Positions 13,501-25,219 are shown, counted from the first letter of the stretch. The stretch is 64,000 bases of DNA from Protea cynaroides (GCA_028583415.1 CM053266.1:44399726-44463725); one strand, 5' to 3'. Numbers and translations: made by a program. Notes: generated by a model not told the origin, from the sequence alone.

Positions 13501-16500
13501 AAAAATTGAGCCCCATCAAAACTGTCACATGATAGACATATAGTTCTGATCCTCATTCCCATCAGGCTCTTGCCTCAACCTTACACTTCAGGTTCTAGTA
13601 TGTTTTCAATTTACACGCCTTGCATGTGCCTCTGATATGTACTTACGTAGTACTTTCGTAGATTTCTTCATCCTTGATTATTTCAGGTGTAGGTATTAAT
13701 CCTCCTTATGTTTTGGTGTTATTCTGAGAATACAGGAACCCCCAGTTTTTGGGAAGAGAACAATATTCACAGCGCGATCATCTGGGTAAGGTTTTCATCA
13801 TTTGTTTTCGTTTTCATTATTATATGCACATAAAATCAGCAAATTCATGCAATTATAATGGCACAATTTGGCTTTGGTCCTTTTTTTTTAGTGTCTGTTT
13901 CTGGAATCTGGATACATTGTGTTGACTGGACTCTTCTATCATCTTCTCCTTTAAAGTTTCTATCTATATATGTCGAGGAGATAGGCTATGAAAGCTTGTG
14001 AATTTCTAATTTTTATCATTTTATTTTATTGATTGACTCTTGTTTCTACTGAGGGAATGAATCTGTCCCTGATGTACATGCAGGACACAAGCCTGACCAC
14101 ACCATCTGATTGTATGTTGTAGTTCAATGTTTCACTCGGCTATATGATCCTTTTTATCCTTTTACTCTCCGTAAATAGTTCAGTTGTTTAGGATTCATGG
14201 AGTGTCACTTTTTCAGCCCTGCATGCTTGGGGTTTTAGTTTAAAATTGGCTCTCCCCTCCCCCCTCTTCTTCTTCTCCTTCCTCCGTTGTTTATCTGTAA
14301 TCCAACCTGTAAAGTTTATTGCTTGGTCTCTTGAAATTGGTCTTCCAGGGGACAGGATCAGTGGGCTCAGTGTGATAGTTGCTCCACATGGCGAAGGCTT
14401 CCTGTGGATGCTCTTCTTCCTCCAAAATGGACATGCGCAGAGAATTCTTGGGATCCAAGCAGGTCAGTAACAGGGTTGTTTCCACAATGTTTTTTAAAAC
14501 CGAACCAGTTGGATTATTCATGCAAAAAGGTCAGTGGTCCTCTTGGCATTCTTCTAAACGGAATGAATTGCCACCGTAGGATGGGTGGTTCGTACATTTT
14601 TTTTTTTTTTGGGGGGGAAGCCTGCAAGGGATGGGGAGAGAGTGTGGGGAAACAATAATATAAGAAGGATGTGAGGGGCACTTTCCAAGCTGCCAGCTTC
14701 AAGAGCATTTTCCCTAACTACAAGCATACAATAGCGCAAGGTAGACAGAAGTTTTATTTAAGGTGCTCCATGCTCCTGAAGGCTATGATGGTTCGAGTGG
14801 TCCAACTGTCCGGTCTGAAATGATCTGACAGTTTGATTGTTCGAACTGGATAGTTTGTTGACCAGTTAACGGTTTTCAGAGGCAAGCGGTGAGTGTGAGG
14901 GAACAGATTGCCCTGGCTAATCGGCCCACGGTCCAATTGTGGTCCCCCCGCCCAGTCCAATGGTCCATGAAAACGTTGGTTTTCAATGTGAGACTTTTTG
15001 TGGAAAGAGGAACTAACTGAAGCAAAATCTCTCTTTTTGTGGTTAATTACATGCCCACAGGAATTCATGTTCTGCACCAAATGAGATGAGCCCAAAGGAA
15101 TTGGATAATCTTCTCAGATTGAATATGGGTATGTAGCAGCCTTTATTTTCCATCATATCAATTCATACTAAGATTGAAAGAATTGAATTTCATTCCTTGT
15201 AGGCCGAGTTTGTTTCCTGAGTTGAATGGTAGGAGCTGTAGGTTTTATTAAAAAATTGTTTTTCTCTCTGGTGGTGCTTCACACGTGGTGAAAATGTAAC
15301 TAGAGAAATACGTTGGGATTATAACTTCAAAAGAAGTATTAAAGCTGCTGAAGGACTTTGTTTGTATGGTAGTTTTTTAGTATTAACGTAAAGCTCTGAT
15401 AGTCAAACCTTGTCGTACTGATCAAAACATTGACTAAAGAAAAAAGAACCAAAAGGATAGAATCACGGTAGCTAAAAGAACAAAGTGCTAACATAATTTG
15501 TAAATTATACAGAGAAGGTGCTCATTTATCCTGCTGGTAAAGTCTGCTGCTAGTCACAGCTCAGACCAGAAATTGGATTTCTATTTCACTTACTTTCCTT
15601 CCCCCCTCCCATTATAAACCCTGAAAAAATTATAAATTAATCAGAAATAGTAGATTAGAGAAAATACTCCTGAGGTCATTGACAAAACAGACAGTTTTAT
15701 CATTTGTCCCTACATTACTATGTAATTATAGATTTAAAAAAATTATGTTAATATTTTTATTAAACTGAATTTTAGAAAATATGACTTGAGACAATCTGCT
15801 ATAGTTTTAAAAGACTTAATTTGATATAACGTCTTGTACACTGCTCATGCTGCATTTGAACTACATTTGGCTTGTGATGAGGGTTTCAGCTTTACCAGCT
15901 TATACAATGTCAAACAGAATTTGTTATGATCAGTCAAAAGTAGCATTATTAGATAACTACATGAGCAGAGCAACAGTTCTGTTATCTTGACAAAACACTG
16001 GCATAAAGTAATTGTATTTGACTGGAAAAAATACAACTCATGGAGCACCTAGTTATAATATTGATCACATGCATATGGTGGTGTTAAGATGCTTAGTGAA
16101 TCATACGATATCATGCCGGAACCACCTAATTTAAAAGATTAATCACATTTGTATGGTATTGTTAAGATGCTTAGCGTCATATGATATCGTGCCTTCTGCA
16201 TTGTTGGGGTGATTCATTCAGATGGTGGATATTTGAGATATTAGCTGATTAATCCCCTCTCCTTCCCTCCTAATTGTTAACACAGATTTCAAAAAGCGTA
16301 GGATTATGGCAAGCCATAAACCTCCCAGGGAACACGAACCTTCAGGCCTAGATGCTTTGGCAACTGCCGCAGTCCTTGGAGACAATGGTGGTGACCCAGG
16401 CACACCATCTGTTGCTACTACAACAAGGCATCCTCGGCATCGCCCTGGATGCACGTGCATTGTGTGCATCCAGCCCCCAAGTGGGAAGGGCCCTAAGCAC

Positions 16501-17085
16501 CAGCCATCATGTACATGCAATGTATGCATGACTGTGAAGCGCCGCTTCAAAACCCTCATGATGCGCAAGAAGAAACGCCAGTCAGAGCGTGAAGCTGAAA
16601 TTGCCCAGAAGAAGCTCCAACGTTGGGGGCCCAAGGATGAAGTGGAAGTAGACAGTGCTTCTGGAGGTGTACCACTGCATTTGGAACCCTCAGACAATGA
16701 AGCCAGGCAAACAACTGAGTCAGAGTCCGGTGACGGCCAAAATAGAGTCGTACCAGAGAAGACTGCTGAGTCCAGCAAGAGCCAGATAGACTTGAATTGT
16801 CATCCAGATCGTGAAGACGACCTGCAATCAATGCGCATGAGTATGATGAGTCTTCTTCAAGTGGCAAGCCTTCCTCTGGAGAAGTACCTAAAACAGAATG
16901 GCCTCACAAGTTTGATATGTGAGCAGCAAGCAAGTTTGAGCTCCCATGCAGTGCTACATACGACTGTCGAGAGCGAGGGACAGCTGCCTGATGAGAGCTA
17001 TTTTGCTTCTACAGGTCAGGAGCAGGAGGGCGAAGGTGATGAAGGTTTTTGTGCCTCAGATCAAGTCATAACGGATCCTGTATGA
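4568..17085 (+). CDS. VAL: VAL/HSI2-type B3 domain transcriptional repressor
   Basis: Twelve coding exons join in frame with GT-AG borders to 918 aa: 4568-4680, 7106-7187, 7336-7437, 7985-8640, 8778-8874, 9215-9389, 10269-10345, 10484-10906, 13736-13785, 14349-14462, 15061-15128, 16286-17085. In order: a PHD-like Cys-rich N-terminus (about 1-99), the B3 DNA-binding domain (about 318-434, including [20 protein letters not shown]), a CW zinc finger (about 592-640, WAQCDSCSTWRRLP and PPKWTCAENSWDP), a CxCxxC-type cluster (about 707-740) and a DLN-type EAR motif (IDLNCHP, near 820). Known family role: nuclear binding of RY sites and recruitment of HDAC/Polycomb to silence seed-maturation genes and FLC-like targets. 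The combination of domains is diagnostic. The protein is somewhat longer than the roughly 790 aa of Arabidopsis VAL1. Whether it is VAL1- or VAL2-like is undecided. The start is the first ATG giving MASRICMNGACG, typical of the family. Confidence 0.95.
4681..7105 (+). other. VAL intron 1 with T-rich stretch and minisatellite
   Basis: This 2.4-kb first intron runs from GTAATC to TTCAG. It contains a very T-rich low-complexity stretch (about 5120-5650) that yields Phe/Tyr-rich frames without coding character, and a 4 x 36 bp tandem repeat at 6516-6660. No other gene is visible in it. Confidence 0.8.
6516..6660. repeat. 36-bp minisatellite, four copies
   Basis: Four direct copies of a 36-bp unit beginning TGCCAATATTGCTTATTGTG start at about 6516, 6552, 6588 and 6624. 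The first three are nearly identical and the last has two or more changes. The repeat lies inside VAL intron 1. Confidence 0.9.
10907..13735 (+). other. VAL intron 8, host of a hAT-like insertion
   Basis: This 2.8-kb intron lies between the exon ending at 10906 (donor GTAAGT) and the exon at 13736 (acceptor ATACAG). It separates the B3-proximal part from the CW domain. About a third of it is the element at 12434-13359; the rest is AT-rich and featureless. Confidence 0.8.
12434..13359. mobile_element. hAT-like non-autonomous element with GGCGCCTAGG subterminal repeats
   Basis: The terminal inverted repeats are CATAGTTGTCAAGGCG on the left and its complement on the right. They are flanked by a near-perfect 8-bp target duplication (TTGACAAT at 12426-12433, TTGCCAAT at 13360-13367). 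CCTAGGCG/GGCGCC words cluster near both ends. The middle (about 12710-12850) is itself a large inverted repeat with arms around AGATTGCTTGAATC. There is no transposase frame, so it would have needed an autonomous partner. Confidence 0.75.
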
Positions 17086-18253
17086 AGATTAAGTTTTTTT
17101 TTTCCCTCATGGTTTTGTGTGGGCTTTCCCCCTTTTTTTTTTTTTTTTAATTATTATTATTATTATTATGATTATTATTATAATGGTTGGAGGGGTTGAG
17201 GATGTGATCACATTCTTATGGTTCTCTCTTTTGTTCTCATGTAAATTAGCAATTTAGTTTGCTTCCTTTTGTATTGTGAGAATGTGAGTGATGAATTGGT
17301 GTGTGCGTAAAACTTGAAGAAGAAAGTTTGAAGTTCGAAGATGAGTTAAAGAATTAATGGTGTTTTGAGGCCATTGTAACAGTGTAGTCTTGCACTTATT
17401 TAGTTTGTTTCTGGAAAAGGATCTCATCTGGCTTAAGGGATCTTTTCTTTTCTTTTCTATGATTTGTGTCAACTAAATTAAGAAGAATATCCAATGCAAT
17501 TGGTTGAATATTGTCAATTTGAAACGGGATATCTCCTCAATTGAGAAACCATCTTTTTTTTGTAACAAATAATTATATAAAAAAATCCCATACAACTGAT
17601 TCAACCTTGGAAACTTTCATTAACTTTGTGCAGGAAAAAAAAAATCAAATCAAATAAAGAAAACCCATCTCAATTCATCAATTGAGGAAATTCCACTTCG
17701 ATATGTTGAGAATATCCAATACAATTGATTGAATATTGTAAATTTGACATGGGATGTCTTCCTAGTTGAGAAACCATTTATTTCTATCAAGTAAATTATC
17801 AAAAGAACTCCAATACAATTGATTGAACATTGGAAATTGTCATGAACGACTCTGTGCAGGGAAAAAAATAAGTATGAACAAAAAACCAAATAAATGGAAA
17901 AACCCCAATTCAATTTTAAATTAGACAAATACCACTTTGATATGTCAGAGAATATCCAATACAACTGGTTGAATATTGTAAATTTGATATGGGTTATCTT
18001 CTCGATTGAGAAATCATTTCATTTGCATCAAGTACATTATAAAAAAATCCAATAAAATTGATTGAACATTGGAAATTGTTATGAACTTTGTGCAGAGAAT
18101 TCTACCCAAAAAAAAAAAAAAAAATTGTGCAGAGAAGAAAAATATGAACAAACCATCAAATCATATAGAAAAACCCCAATTCAATTCTCAATTGGAGAAA
18201 TACCAGATTGATATGTAGAGAACATTCAATTAATTTGCTATTCCTATTAAAAG
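17086..18253. repeat. intergenic tandem array of about 225-265 bp units between convergent genes
   Basis: About three imperfect direct copies occur. The landmark word GAATATCCAATACAATTG or a variant starts near 17486, 17709 and 17951, and a decayed fourth start (AGAACATTCAATT) lies near 18220. Each unit also holds a GAGAAACCAT box and a TTGTGCAG-poly(A) box. The array fills the gap between the 3' ends of the VAL gene and the minus-strand gene ending at 18254. The first 400 bp after 17086 is T-rich and would hold the VAL 3' UTR. Confidence 0.8.
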
Positions 18254-19048
18254 TCAAAAGAAATAAGAGTTCTGTTGCAAGAGCTGCGGATGTACTAGCC
18301 AAGAGTTCTTCATCTGTTGCAGAGCAGTGTGGGCGCCATAGAGCTGAGCCTTCGACAAACAAAAGTGTGTACAGAACCCAATTGATGGCGAACCCACTCT
18401 GCAAGTCTTGAGTATATAACAAACTGGGTTGCAATTCACCCCTCTCCCTTGAATCACTATCCCCCAAGATCTTGTGCTTGATCCTTCCTCTCTTCCTTCA
18501 CTGTCTTCTTCATTCTCATCCTTGAGTTCTTCAACAAGCATGATTCCATCAGGAGTTGAACACTCCCCTCTTTCTTCTTTTTCCTCCCATCTCCTCTTGA
18601 TGAATGGCCATTCCTCAGCCACCGCCTTCTCTCTGTTCAGTTTTGCCACTTTAGTCTCACCGTTCTTCTTTGAAGAAAACACATGAACCAAGAATGGAGC
18701 TTCTTTTATGTTCTTAACAATCTCAGTCACTGAATCTCTCATCCACACATCGAGTGTTTCAGATGAGATCTCTCCCCTTTCTGCACCGCTATACTCTTCC
18801 CTGGAGAAGTTAAGATTCTCATACACTATAGGATGAATCGGCGGAAGTTTCCAGGCATCCCCTGTGGTACTGATCTGAGCCTGCTCATGATTAGCCTTGA
18901 GCACCGCCTGTGGAGGGTTTCTCCTGCACGAACAGCTCCTCTGTGGGTATCTCTGCTGCTGCTGCTGCTGCTGCTCGCCATTAACATTGAAATTAGAGAG
19001 GAATCCGTTTCTACTACCAACAACACAACGCATGGCCACAGACGCCAT
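18254..19048 (-). CDS. probable plastid protein of unknown function, DUF7804-like (At1g27385 type)
   Basis: Single-exon frame of 264 aa. I start at the ATG at 19048 (MASVAMRCVVG) rather than the upstream in-frame codon at 19201, because the 51 extra residues look like translated leader. The N-terminus (about 1-55) is Ser/Arg-rich, poor in acidic residues and includes a Gln run at 25-31 encoded by a CAG tract, consistent with a plastid transit peptide. The middle is charged and Glu-rich (about 130-180). The C-terminal third holds the Cys-containing block WGIVIQGRGVNCNPVCYILK followed by an FCTHFCL segment, which I recall from the plant DUF7804 family. No catalytic function is known to me. The C-terminal tail after KNSWLV looks unusual and may be a recent extension into repeat DNA. 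Confidence 0.75.
   Translation of the reverse strand: MASVAMRCVVGSRNGFLSNFNVNGEQQQQQQQRYPQRSCSCRRNPPQAVLKANHEQAQISTTGDAWKLPPIHPIVYENLNFSREEYSGAERGEISSETLDVWMRDSVTEIVKNIKEAPFLVHVFSSKKNGETKVAKLNREKAVAEEWPFIKRRWEEKEERGECSTPDGIMLVEELKDENEEDSEGREEGSSTRSWGIVIQGRGVNCNPVCYILKTCRVGSPSIGFCTHFCLSKAQLYGAHTALQQMKNSWLVHPQLLQQNSYFF
18952..18977. repeat. CAG/CTG trinucleotide repeat in coding sequence
   Basis: A run of CTG on the plus strand reads as CAG codons on the minus strand and encodes seven consecutive Gln near residue 28 of the DUF7804-like protein, within the presumed transit peptide. Confidence 0.9.
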
Positions 19049-19465
19049 CTTCTTCCAAGAAGCCAATAATCGATTGAGAAAGTCCCTTTTTCTCTGCAAT
19101 TGAAAGCTTGAAGAACAATAAATCGTATACCTGAGTTCAAACTCTGAGAGAAACCAAAGAGACAATATATAGGGATTGATTTGATTCAGAGTTTGAACCA
19201 AAACAGGATTCTTTCTTGCACGATCTTCCTATAGTTGATTCAGAGTTGGAATCAAACCAGGAATCCTTCTTGGAACGATCTTCCCATAGCGGAAAGAGGA
19301 GAGAGGGAAGGAGTCTAGTGATAGAGAGAGAGAGAGATATCAATCCTTCACTTCTCTCTCTCCCTCTCATCCTTGCTTTATTCTCCCGGTATGAAATGCA
19401 TCCGTAACTGTAACTACCAGAAGCAGACCACATGAACTCCACATCTTTCCTCACGTTCCACACAC

Positions 19466-19522
19466 GCTTTTACACGTGGCTTGCCACGTAGCCTTCCGCT
19501 TTTACACATGGCTTGCCACGTA
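19466..19522 (-). promoter_or_regulatory. tandem G-box/ABRE palindromes upstream of the DUF7804-like gene
   Basis: A unit of about 25 bp (CGCTTTTACACGTGGCTTGC plus CACGTA) occurs twice, at 19466-19490 and 19498-19522. The first copy contains CACGTGGC (19473-19480) and GCCACGTA; the second keeps GCCACGTA but has CACATGGC. CACGTG/ACGTGGC are bZIP and bHLH sites, including ABA-response elements. They sit about 430-470 bp upstream of the start at 19048. Function is inferred from motif identity only. Confidence 0.5.
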
Positions 19523-20859
19523 ACATTCTCGTTGTATGGTAACCGACTAAAACCGGTTACTGTTCTCAACAAAAATTTACATGTTGACTTCGGAATTCGG
19601 CCACAAATTTTTTTTTATCAAAATCCCAATTCCTTATCAACGGTTGAAAATCACTTGGTATGTATACCCGTACATCGATATGAACGTTTAGTATTTGCCG
19701 ATCTTCAGAGTTGAAGAGAATCTTTCTCCTGAAACCTGTAGAACGGAAATTGTTTTGGATTACCATTGCCAGATGGAAATACAACAACAATAATAATAAT
19801 AACTATCTTTCTCTTGAAGCTTGTGCAATGGAAATTCTTTGCGATTATCATTGCCAGATGGGAATACATTGTTATCTTTCTTCGTTATTTTACCTAGAGT
19901 TATCTGGGCTTGGATCCTCTGCAACCGTGTAGTCTCATCTGGGCCATTGGATTACATTGGTGTACATGTAGATGTTTCTCATTGGCTCGGATGTGACTGC
20001 AGAGGCTACGCGGATGCAGGAAACCCAAGTCCGAATTATCTTAAGTCTGTTCTTGATCAAAATGATTATCTATTTTTTCTTAAGAATAAATAAATCCTAA
20101 GAGAATTGAATCATAAGTAACAATAATTATTTCAATCATTAAGGGATTGTGATCCTCTGTACTGACTACAATTGACAGTGAAGATCATGACCGCTCATAA
20201 TGTATTAGAATATGTGCCGATATATTATGAATGGTCAGGATTTTCATTGCAATCATTACGCATAAATAAATAAAAGAAGCAAAAAGTGTGAAAAAAAAAA
20301 CTTTTTTTTAGAAAAAATTTGTCGTTAATATGTAAAAAACGGTGGTGACCGGTTTGACAGGTTACACGTTGCGGAGGAATGTGTTATTAACGTGGATACC
20401 CGTGAGAACGCGTGGGGGCACGTGGATTCGGGAGCGGAATCTCGTGTGGGAAGCTTCCTCTTTCGTGCGTGGCGCAAGCTCCATCGGCCATGCCTTATTG
20501 TGCGCACCCAAGGACTAAGTTAGAGACCTTCGTATGACGGTCATAGATGTATTCTGTGACAGTGACTGCACTTCCCTGAATATCCGAATCGTCTCCTATG
20601 TGTTATTTCTTTTATATTTGACTCTTTTGAAGGCAATATTGAAATACCAAATCTTCGGTCAAACCAAAAGTTGTTGGACTATGGGACCCACAAAAGACCT
20701 GCCTCATCATCCGGCCAATTAGGAGACTGAATAAAGCATCTACAGGTTTTTTTTTCGGTAGAATATTCTAAGGACTATTAACTAAATAGGAGGGTCAAAA
20801 TCAAAATCACACCCAAACCGATATTTCGGGCCAAAACCGAACCAATCATCTAATATACA

Positions 20860-21103
20860 CAAGATCCGTATCCTCTCCTTCCAGTGGTCTAGGAGGACAG
20901 TGGCAACCTATTCCGGATGGTTGCCACATGACTCTCGATGAATCCGAGACTCACGTGGGAATCGACACTCAGCCGACAAGCCAAACCGACAGAGGATGTC
21001 GGCTCGAACGTGGGTCTCGAATTCATCGAAAGCCACATGACAACCATCCAGAATATATTACCACTGCCCTCCTAGAACCATTAGAAGAAGACGATGTAAA
21101 TCC
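20860..21103. mobile_element. foldback MITE (copy FB2)
   Basis: A long inverted repeat. The left arm contains GATCCGTATCCTCTCC and AGGACAGTGGCAACC; the right arm is its complement and ends GATGTAAATCC. Direct AATATACA words flank it (20852-20859 and 21104-21111), giving an 8-9 bp target duplication. The arms carry ACTCTCGATGAATCC and its complement. Confidence 0.75.
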
Positions 21104-21686
21104 AATATACAATAGGGTTACCGTGACTAAGTCTCCTGAAAAGTACACGTGTATATATGTGATCTCCAGGGAAAGTGAGACATGGCATGCTCAATGCATT
21201 GAAATTGTATGAATGTATTTATTGTTCACACGTTTTGTTTATTAAATAAGCCATTTTTTTTATTTAAAATAACTTTCACGTGACATGCCCGTTGCATTCA
21301 TATGAATATATTGTTCATACACTTATTTATTAATTAAATATTAATTTTTTTTCAAATAAAAAAATGCTCTAAAAAAAATCATTTAGTAATTTTGTTTTCA
21401 ATTAAAGATATAAAATTCGAAAATTAGTGGAAATTTTAGTTTGATGGGGAAAGTTTCCGACACCAACAATGCAAAAATCATTCTATAAAAAAAAAAAAAA
21501 ATTTTTGGATCAAATTTCAAAGCTTTTGATTTCTCAATCCGTCAATTCAATATTTTAGGAATTGTTTAAAAAATTAAATTGTGTGGATGAAAAATGATCA
21601 TGAACCATCAAATTTGCGTGTCTTATATCAGAAGTTTTCCTCTTATCCAATAACTAATATTCATATGATAAAATATCCCACAATTC

Positions 21687-21718
21687 AAAAAAAAAAAAAA
21701 AAAAAAAAAGAAAAAAAG

Positions 21719-21748
<30 letters not shown>
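21687..21748. repeat. poly(A) tract with AAAG interruptions
   Basis: About 60 bp is almost entirely A with a few G. It could be the tail of a retroposed sequence on the plus strand, but no clear source sequence lies directly upstream. Confidence 0.9.
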
Positions 21749-21751
<3 letters not shown>

Positions 21752-21797
21752 ACACCTAATGAAACTTTGATGAAGCAAAATGGGTTTTAAATTGATA

Positions 21798-22768
21798 AGA
21801 ATTACGTGTTTGCTAACACTCCAGAAGTTGGATTCTGATTTCTAGAGTATAAATAGAGTAGAAGCCTGTTTGGTACCCAGTTCGGACTTCTGGAGAATCC
21901 ATGAGTGAACCGGCTCTAAATGAGCTCTAGAATCCAATTTTTTGGAACATCAAATAGGTGTTTTTCGACTTCAGAACACAATTTCCCCACACCACTACTA
22001 CCACCATCAACACCACAACCCACCAGCCACTACCCACCACCGCCACCACCCACCACGCCACCACCACCACCACCACCACCAAGCACCACCACCGCCACCT
22101 ACCACCACCACCACCAACCACGCCACCACCACCACGCCAGCACCATGCCACCACCACGACCACCAACCAGCCACCACCACCACCACCACCACCAAACACC
22201 CACCACCACGCCACCCACCCCCTCGTCGCCACCACCACCAACCACCCACCACTGCCACTACCATCCACTACCACCCACCGCCACCGCCACCACCACCATC
22301 CTCAATCACCACCTACCGCCACCTACTATCGCCACCACCACCAGCCACCACCACCACCACCAACTATCACCCACCACCACCGCCACCACCCACCACCACC
22401 AACCACCCACCACCGCCACCACCATCCACTACCACCCACCACCACCCCACCACCACCACCACCACCAACAGCCACCACCACAACATCACCACCACCACAC
22501 CCACCATCCACTACCACCCACCACCACCGCCACCACCCTTCACCACCACCACCCACCCACCACCCCCCCCCCCACCACCATCACCAACCATCACCACTCA
22601 CCACTAGTGCCACCATCCGTCACCCCCCACCACTACTTTGGAGTTCATGACTAAATTAGGTTAACAAACATATTTCTATTCCCTCATACTCTTGAATTCT
22701 TTTGAAGTTGGAGTAAAAATTTAAACCAGAAGTAAGAATCCCAGAGTTGAAGTTTTATCAAACAACCC
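21798..22768. mobile_element. degenerate Harbinger-like MITE expanded by a CCA-rich minisatellite
   Basis: The outer sequences resemble the better preserved element at 35465-35982: the left end carries GTTTGCTAACACTCC and the right end the near-complement TTTTATCAAAC followed by CCCC and TAA. The core (about 21980-22610) is a strand-asymmetric array of CCA/CCG triplets, over 600 bp long. The open frames across it are compositional artefacts. Confidence 0.5.
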
Positions 22769-23006
22769 CTAATAATCTCTTGTAATAAATAAATCTCATG
22801 TAATAAACTAATGAAGAAAATAGTTTTACACAAAGAGTGATTGGAAGTTGTTTTTAATGTATGACCCATTTCTTGCCACATAGGCGATTCATTCGCTAAT
22901 CTCAGCTTTTGGATGGATTGGAAAAAATTCTATAGATAGACTACATGTCAAAATCAGAGACCAATTTCCATGCTGGGGACTCAAAGTAATTCAGACAATA
23001 ATGTCA

Positions 23007-23221
23007 GGACCCACATCCTCTCCTCTTAGAGGCGTCGGCCCGTTAGATGGCCGACACTTGGGCTTCGGTGAAGTGGAGCCCTCCATCCGAGCCAATAAGC
23101 TGAGGTGACAAGGGGGTGTCGATTCAGATGGAAGGTTCGGATTCACCCGAGTCCCAAGTGTTGACCATCTAACAGGAATGCTGCCTCTCCTCCCGAACCT
23201 CTGGGAGGAGAGGATTTGGAT
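23007..23221. mobile_element. foldback MITE (copy FB3)
   Basis: The left arm starts GGACCCACATCCTCTCCTC and the right arm ends GAGGAGAGGATTTGGA. The arms pair across most of the element, and the central part carries CCATCCGAGCC / GGTGTCGATTCAG. The target duplication is unclear. Confidence 0.7.
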
Positions 23222-23559
23222 ACATAGCGTCACAGTTTTGAAATGGAAAACTAATTTTAAACATTAAGGTAGTTTTAGAGAACAAGCTTCCAAATGAAGC
23301 AATCAATGATTTCTCATTATCCAATTAAATATGACAAACATAGTCTTAATTTTGAGGTTTTTATAGAACAATTTTTCCAATGGAGCAATTAGTGATTATT
23401 AGTTTGAAGTATCTATTTACTTTATATGATAATTATTACAATCCCGCTACATCTGCTAAATTATTATACAATGTTTACCTAATAATCGTCGCATTTATTA
23501 AACTTTGATACGATATTTTAAAATAGGAACCAGGATCTTTTGTGGTGATTGCCAAGAAG

Positions 23560-24540
23560 CAGTGAGGATTGCAGTCGTTCATAGTGCATCGGGACACATA
23601 TCCATTGTTGTCATTGGATTTCACCCGGTGCACAAGATGCTGTTACGTTTCTGTAGATCATGAACACACAGTGAGGTGTACGGGTTTTACCCCGTGGTTA
23701 CTCCAATGCCTAAGTCAATATGGTCCAGGACAAGCAGAATAGAACTCAGAGATAAGATACCCAAATTCCTTGTAGAGAAGGGACTGAGGTACTTGAGCTT
23801 AATAAGATCTTTCCTTCTCAGTTTAGTGAAGATAATGAGAACATAGTTAGGTGTTTAGGAGAGTTAGAGAAATGGCGAATTCTAGAGCAAATTGCTGAGA
23901 GTAACGGTACTTTGGATTGAGATGATCTTCTCCTTGCCATCTCCCTCTATTTATAGGCCAAGAAGGAAACGTATTGAGCACACTTCCCCCTTTTTAGCCA
24001 GCCTGTCCCTTCTTCAAATGCTATCATGACTCTACTGAGTGGGACAATGAGTCTACGACCCCCTAGGTGGGAGCAAATCTCTGATATCTGGCCTCTATGA
24101 TCCCTACTAGTCCATGTCAACAAATCTGGGTGATGTGAGTGGCCGCCTCTTTGACTTTCTCGAGCTGATGTGTGACCCTTTTTCTCATGATATCCCTTAA
24201 AAAGATGATGTGGTTCATCCAGTCAGCAAGACATGTATTTAATGAGCCCTTCAGCATTTATTAGTATTTATTACTGGGCATCTATTGCGCATCTATCGTA
24301 TTTAAGGCCTTGAGATCTCTCCAACATCTTGCCATCTTAGGGAGATCTTATCCCGTCCATATATTAAGTTGGATTCTCTGTTTTATTTGATGAATACGTG
24401 GATCCTCCCGATGACTCGTACGACCCTCAAGAGATCTCTCTCTACCCCATCGTGCGGTTCAAATCTGTTTGAGTTGTATTTTCCCCCATCACCCACTAAA
24501 TGTGGCTCGGATCCTCACTGGCAGCCAGACAGAAGATCTT
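23560..24540. repeat. LTR-like retroelement remnant
   Basis: This AT-moderate stretch has a TATA-like TTTATAGGCC near 23950 and a segment around 23640-23780 (GTGAGGTG..GGGTTTTACCC..GTGGTTACTCC) that recurs near 52120-52200. A second stretch (GAGCTGATGTGTGACC) recurs near 54070. It is therefore one of two diverged copies of the same dispersed repeat. I cannot place its exact ends or find coding remains. Confidence 0.5.
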
Positions 24541-24849
24541 TTTAGTTAAAATAGTTGTCGGGTAAAACATATCATTAAACAACGGCTCAATTATTCTGTC
24601 GGATATAAGAGTATTTATGACAGTTTCATCCGTCCGTCAAAAATAATGCACCTATGTACGTCGCATGTGTTACTATTTAATTGATGGGAGGGATTATACT
24701 GTCGGAATATTCCACTTTTAACGATGGTAATACATTGCCATCGAATGTAATAGAATTTTAACGACACTTAGATAATTATACCATTGTGTATAATATTATT
24801 TACAATAGTGTCTTAAAGCTATTGTAAATGAATTTCCCCCCATTTTTTT

Positions 24850-24915
24850 GCTATTATTTGAATTCTTGACTTCTTAATTTTGAAGTGTCGGTCTCTGCCA
24901 AGTAAGCTAACCTTT
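24850..24915 (-). repeat. tRNA-like SINE fragment
   Basis: On the minus strand an A-box-like word (GGTTAGCTTACTTGGCAGAG) is followed by a B-box-like region overlapping CAAGAATTCAAA. The same module recurs at about 30418-30470 and 44520-44580 beside the other CYP79 copies, so it was carried along with the gene duplication. Confidence 0.4.
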
Positions 24916-25147
24916 TGGAATTATATTGTAAATGAGTTCACATATGATGGTACTATATTTCCGTCGCTAAAGGTTCCTTTGACATCAAATAAATGCATCT
25001 ATGGCAAAATTACCGTCCTAAAAAAACAATTTTTTTTGTTGATGATTCCATCCTTGTCCTTCTGTAAGCATAATCTAAAGGTACTGAAATCAATCTTATG
25101 GAATGCTTTTATTTTCATTGTTAACTCCCATTTCCTTTGCATGAAAC

Positions 25148-25149
<2 letters not shown>

Positions 25150-25217
<68 letters not shown>
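25150..25217. repeat. (TA)n microsatellite
   Basis: About 68 bp of uninterrupted TA dinucleotides lies directly 3' of CYP79 copy A. It is absent from the equivalent positions of copies B and D. Confidence 0.95.

Positions 25218-25219
<2 letters not shown>

Noticed and set aside
19049..19201. 51-residue N-terminal extension of the DUF7804-like protein
   Set aside because: It lacks transit-peptide character and reads like leader sequence; the ATG at 19048 starts a better MASVA-type N-terminus.
21920..22654. Long His/Pro/Thr-rich and Gly/Val/Trp-rich open frames
   Set aside because: They are translations of a CCA-triplet array in several frames on both strands; no start context, domain or intron structure supports a protein.
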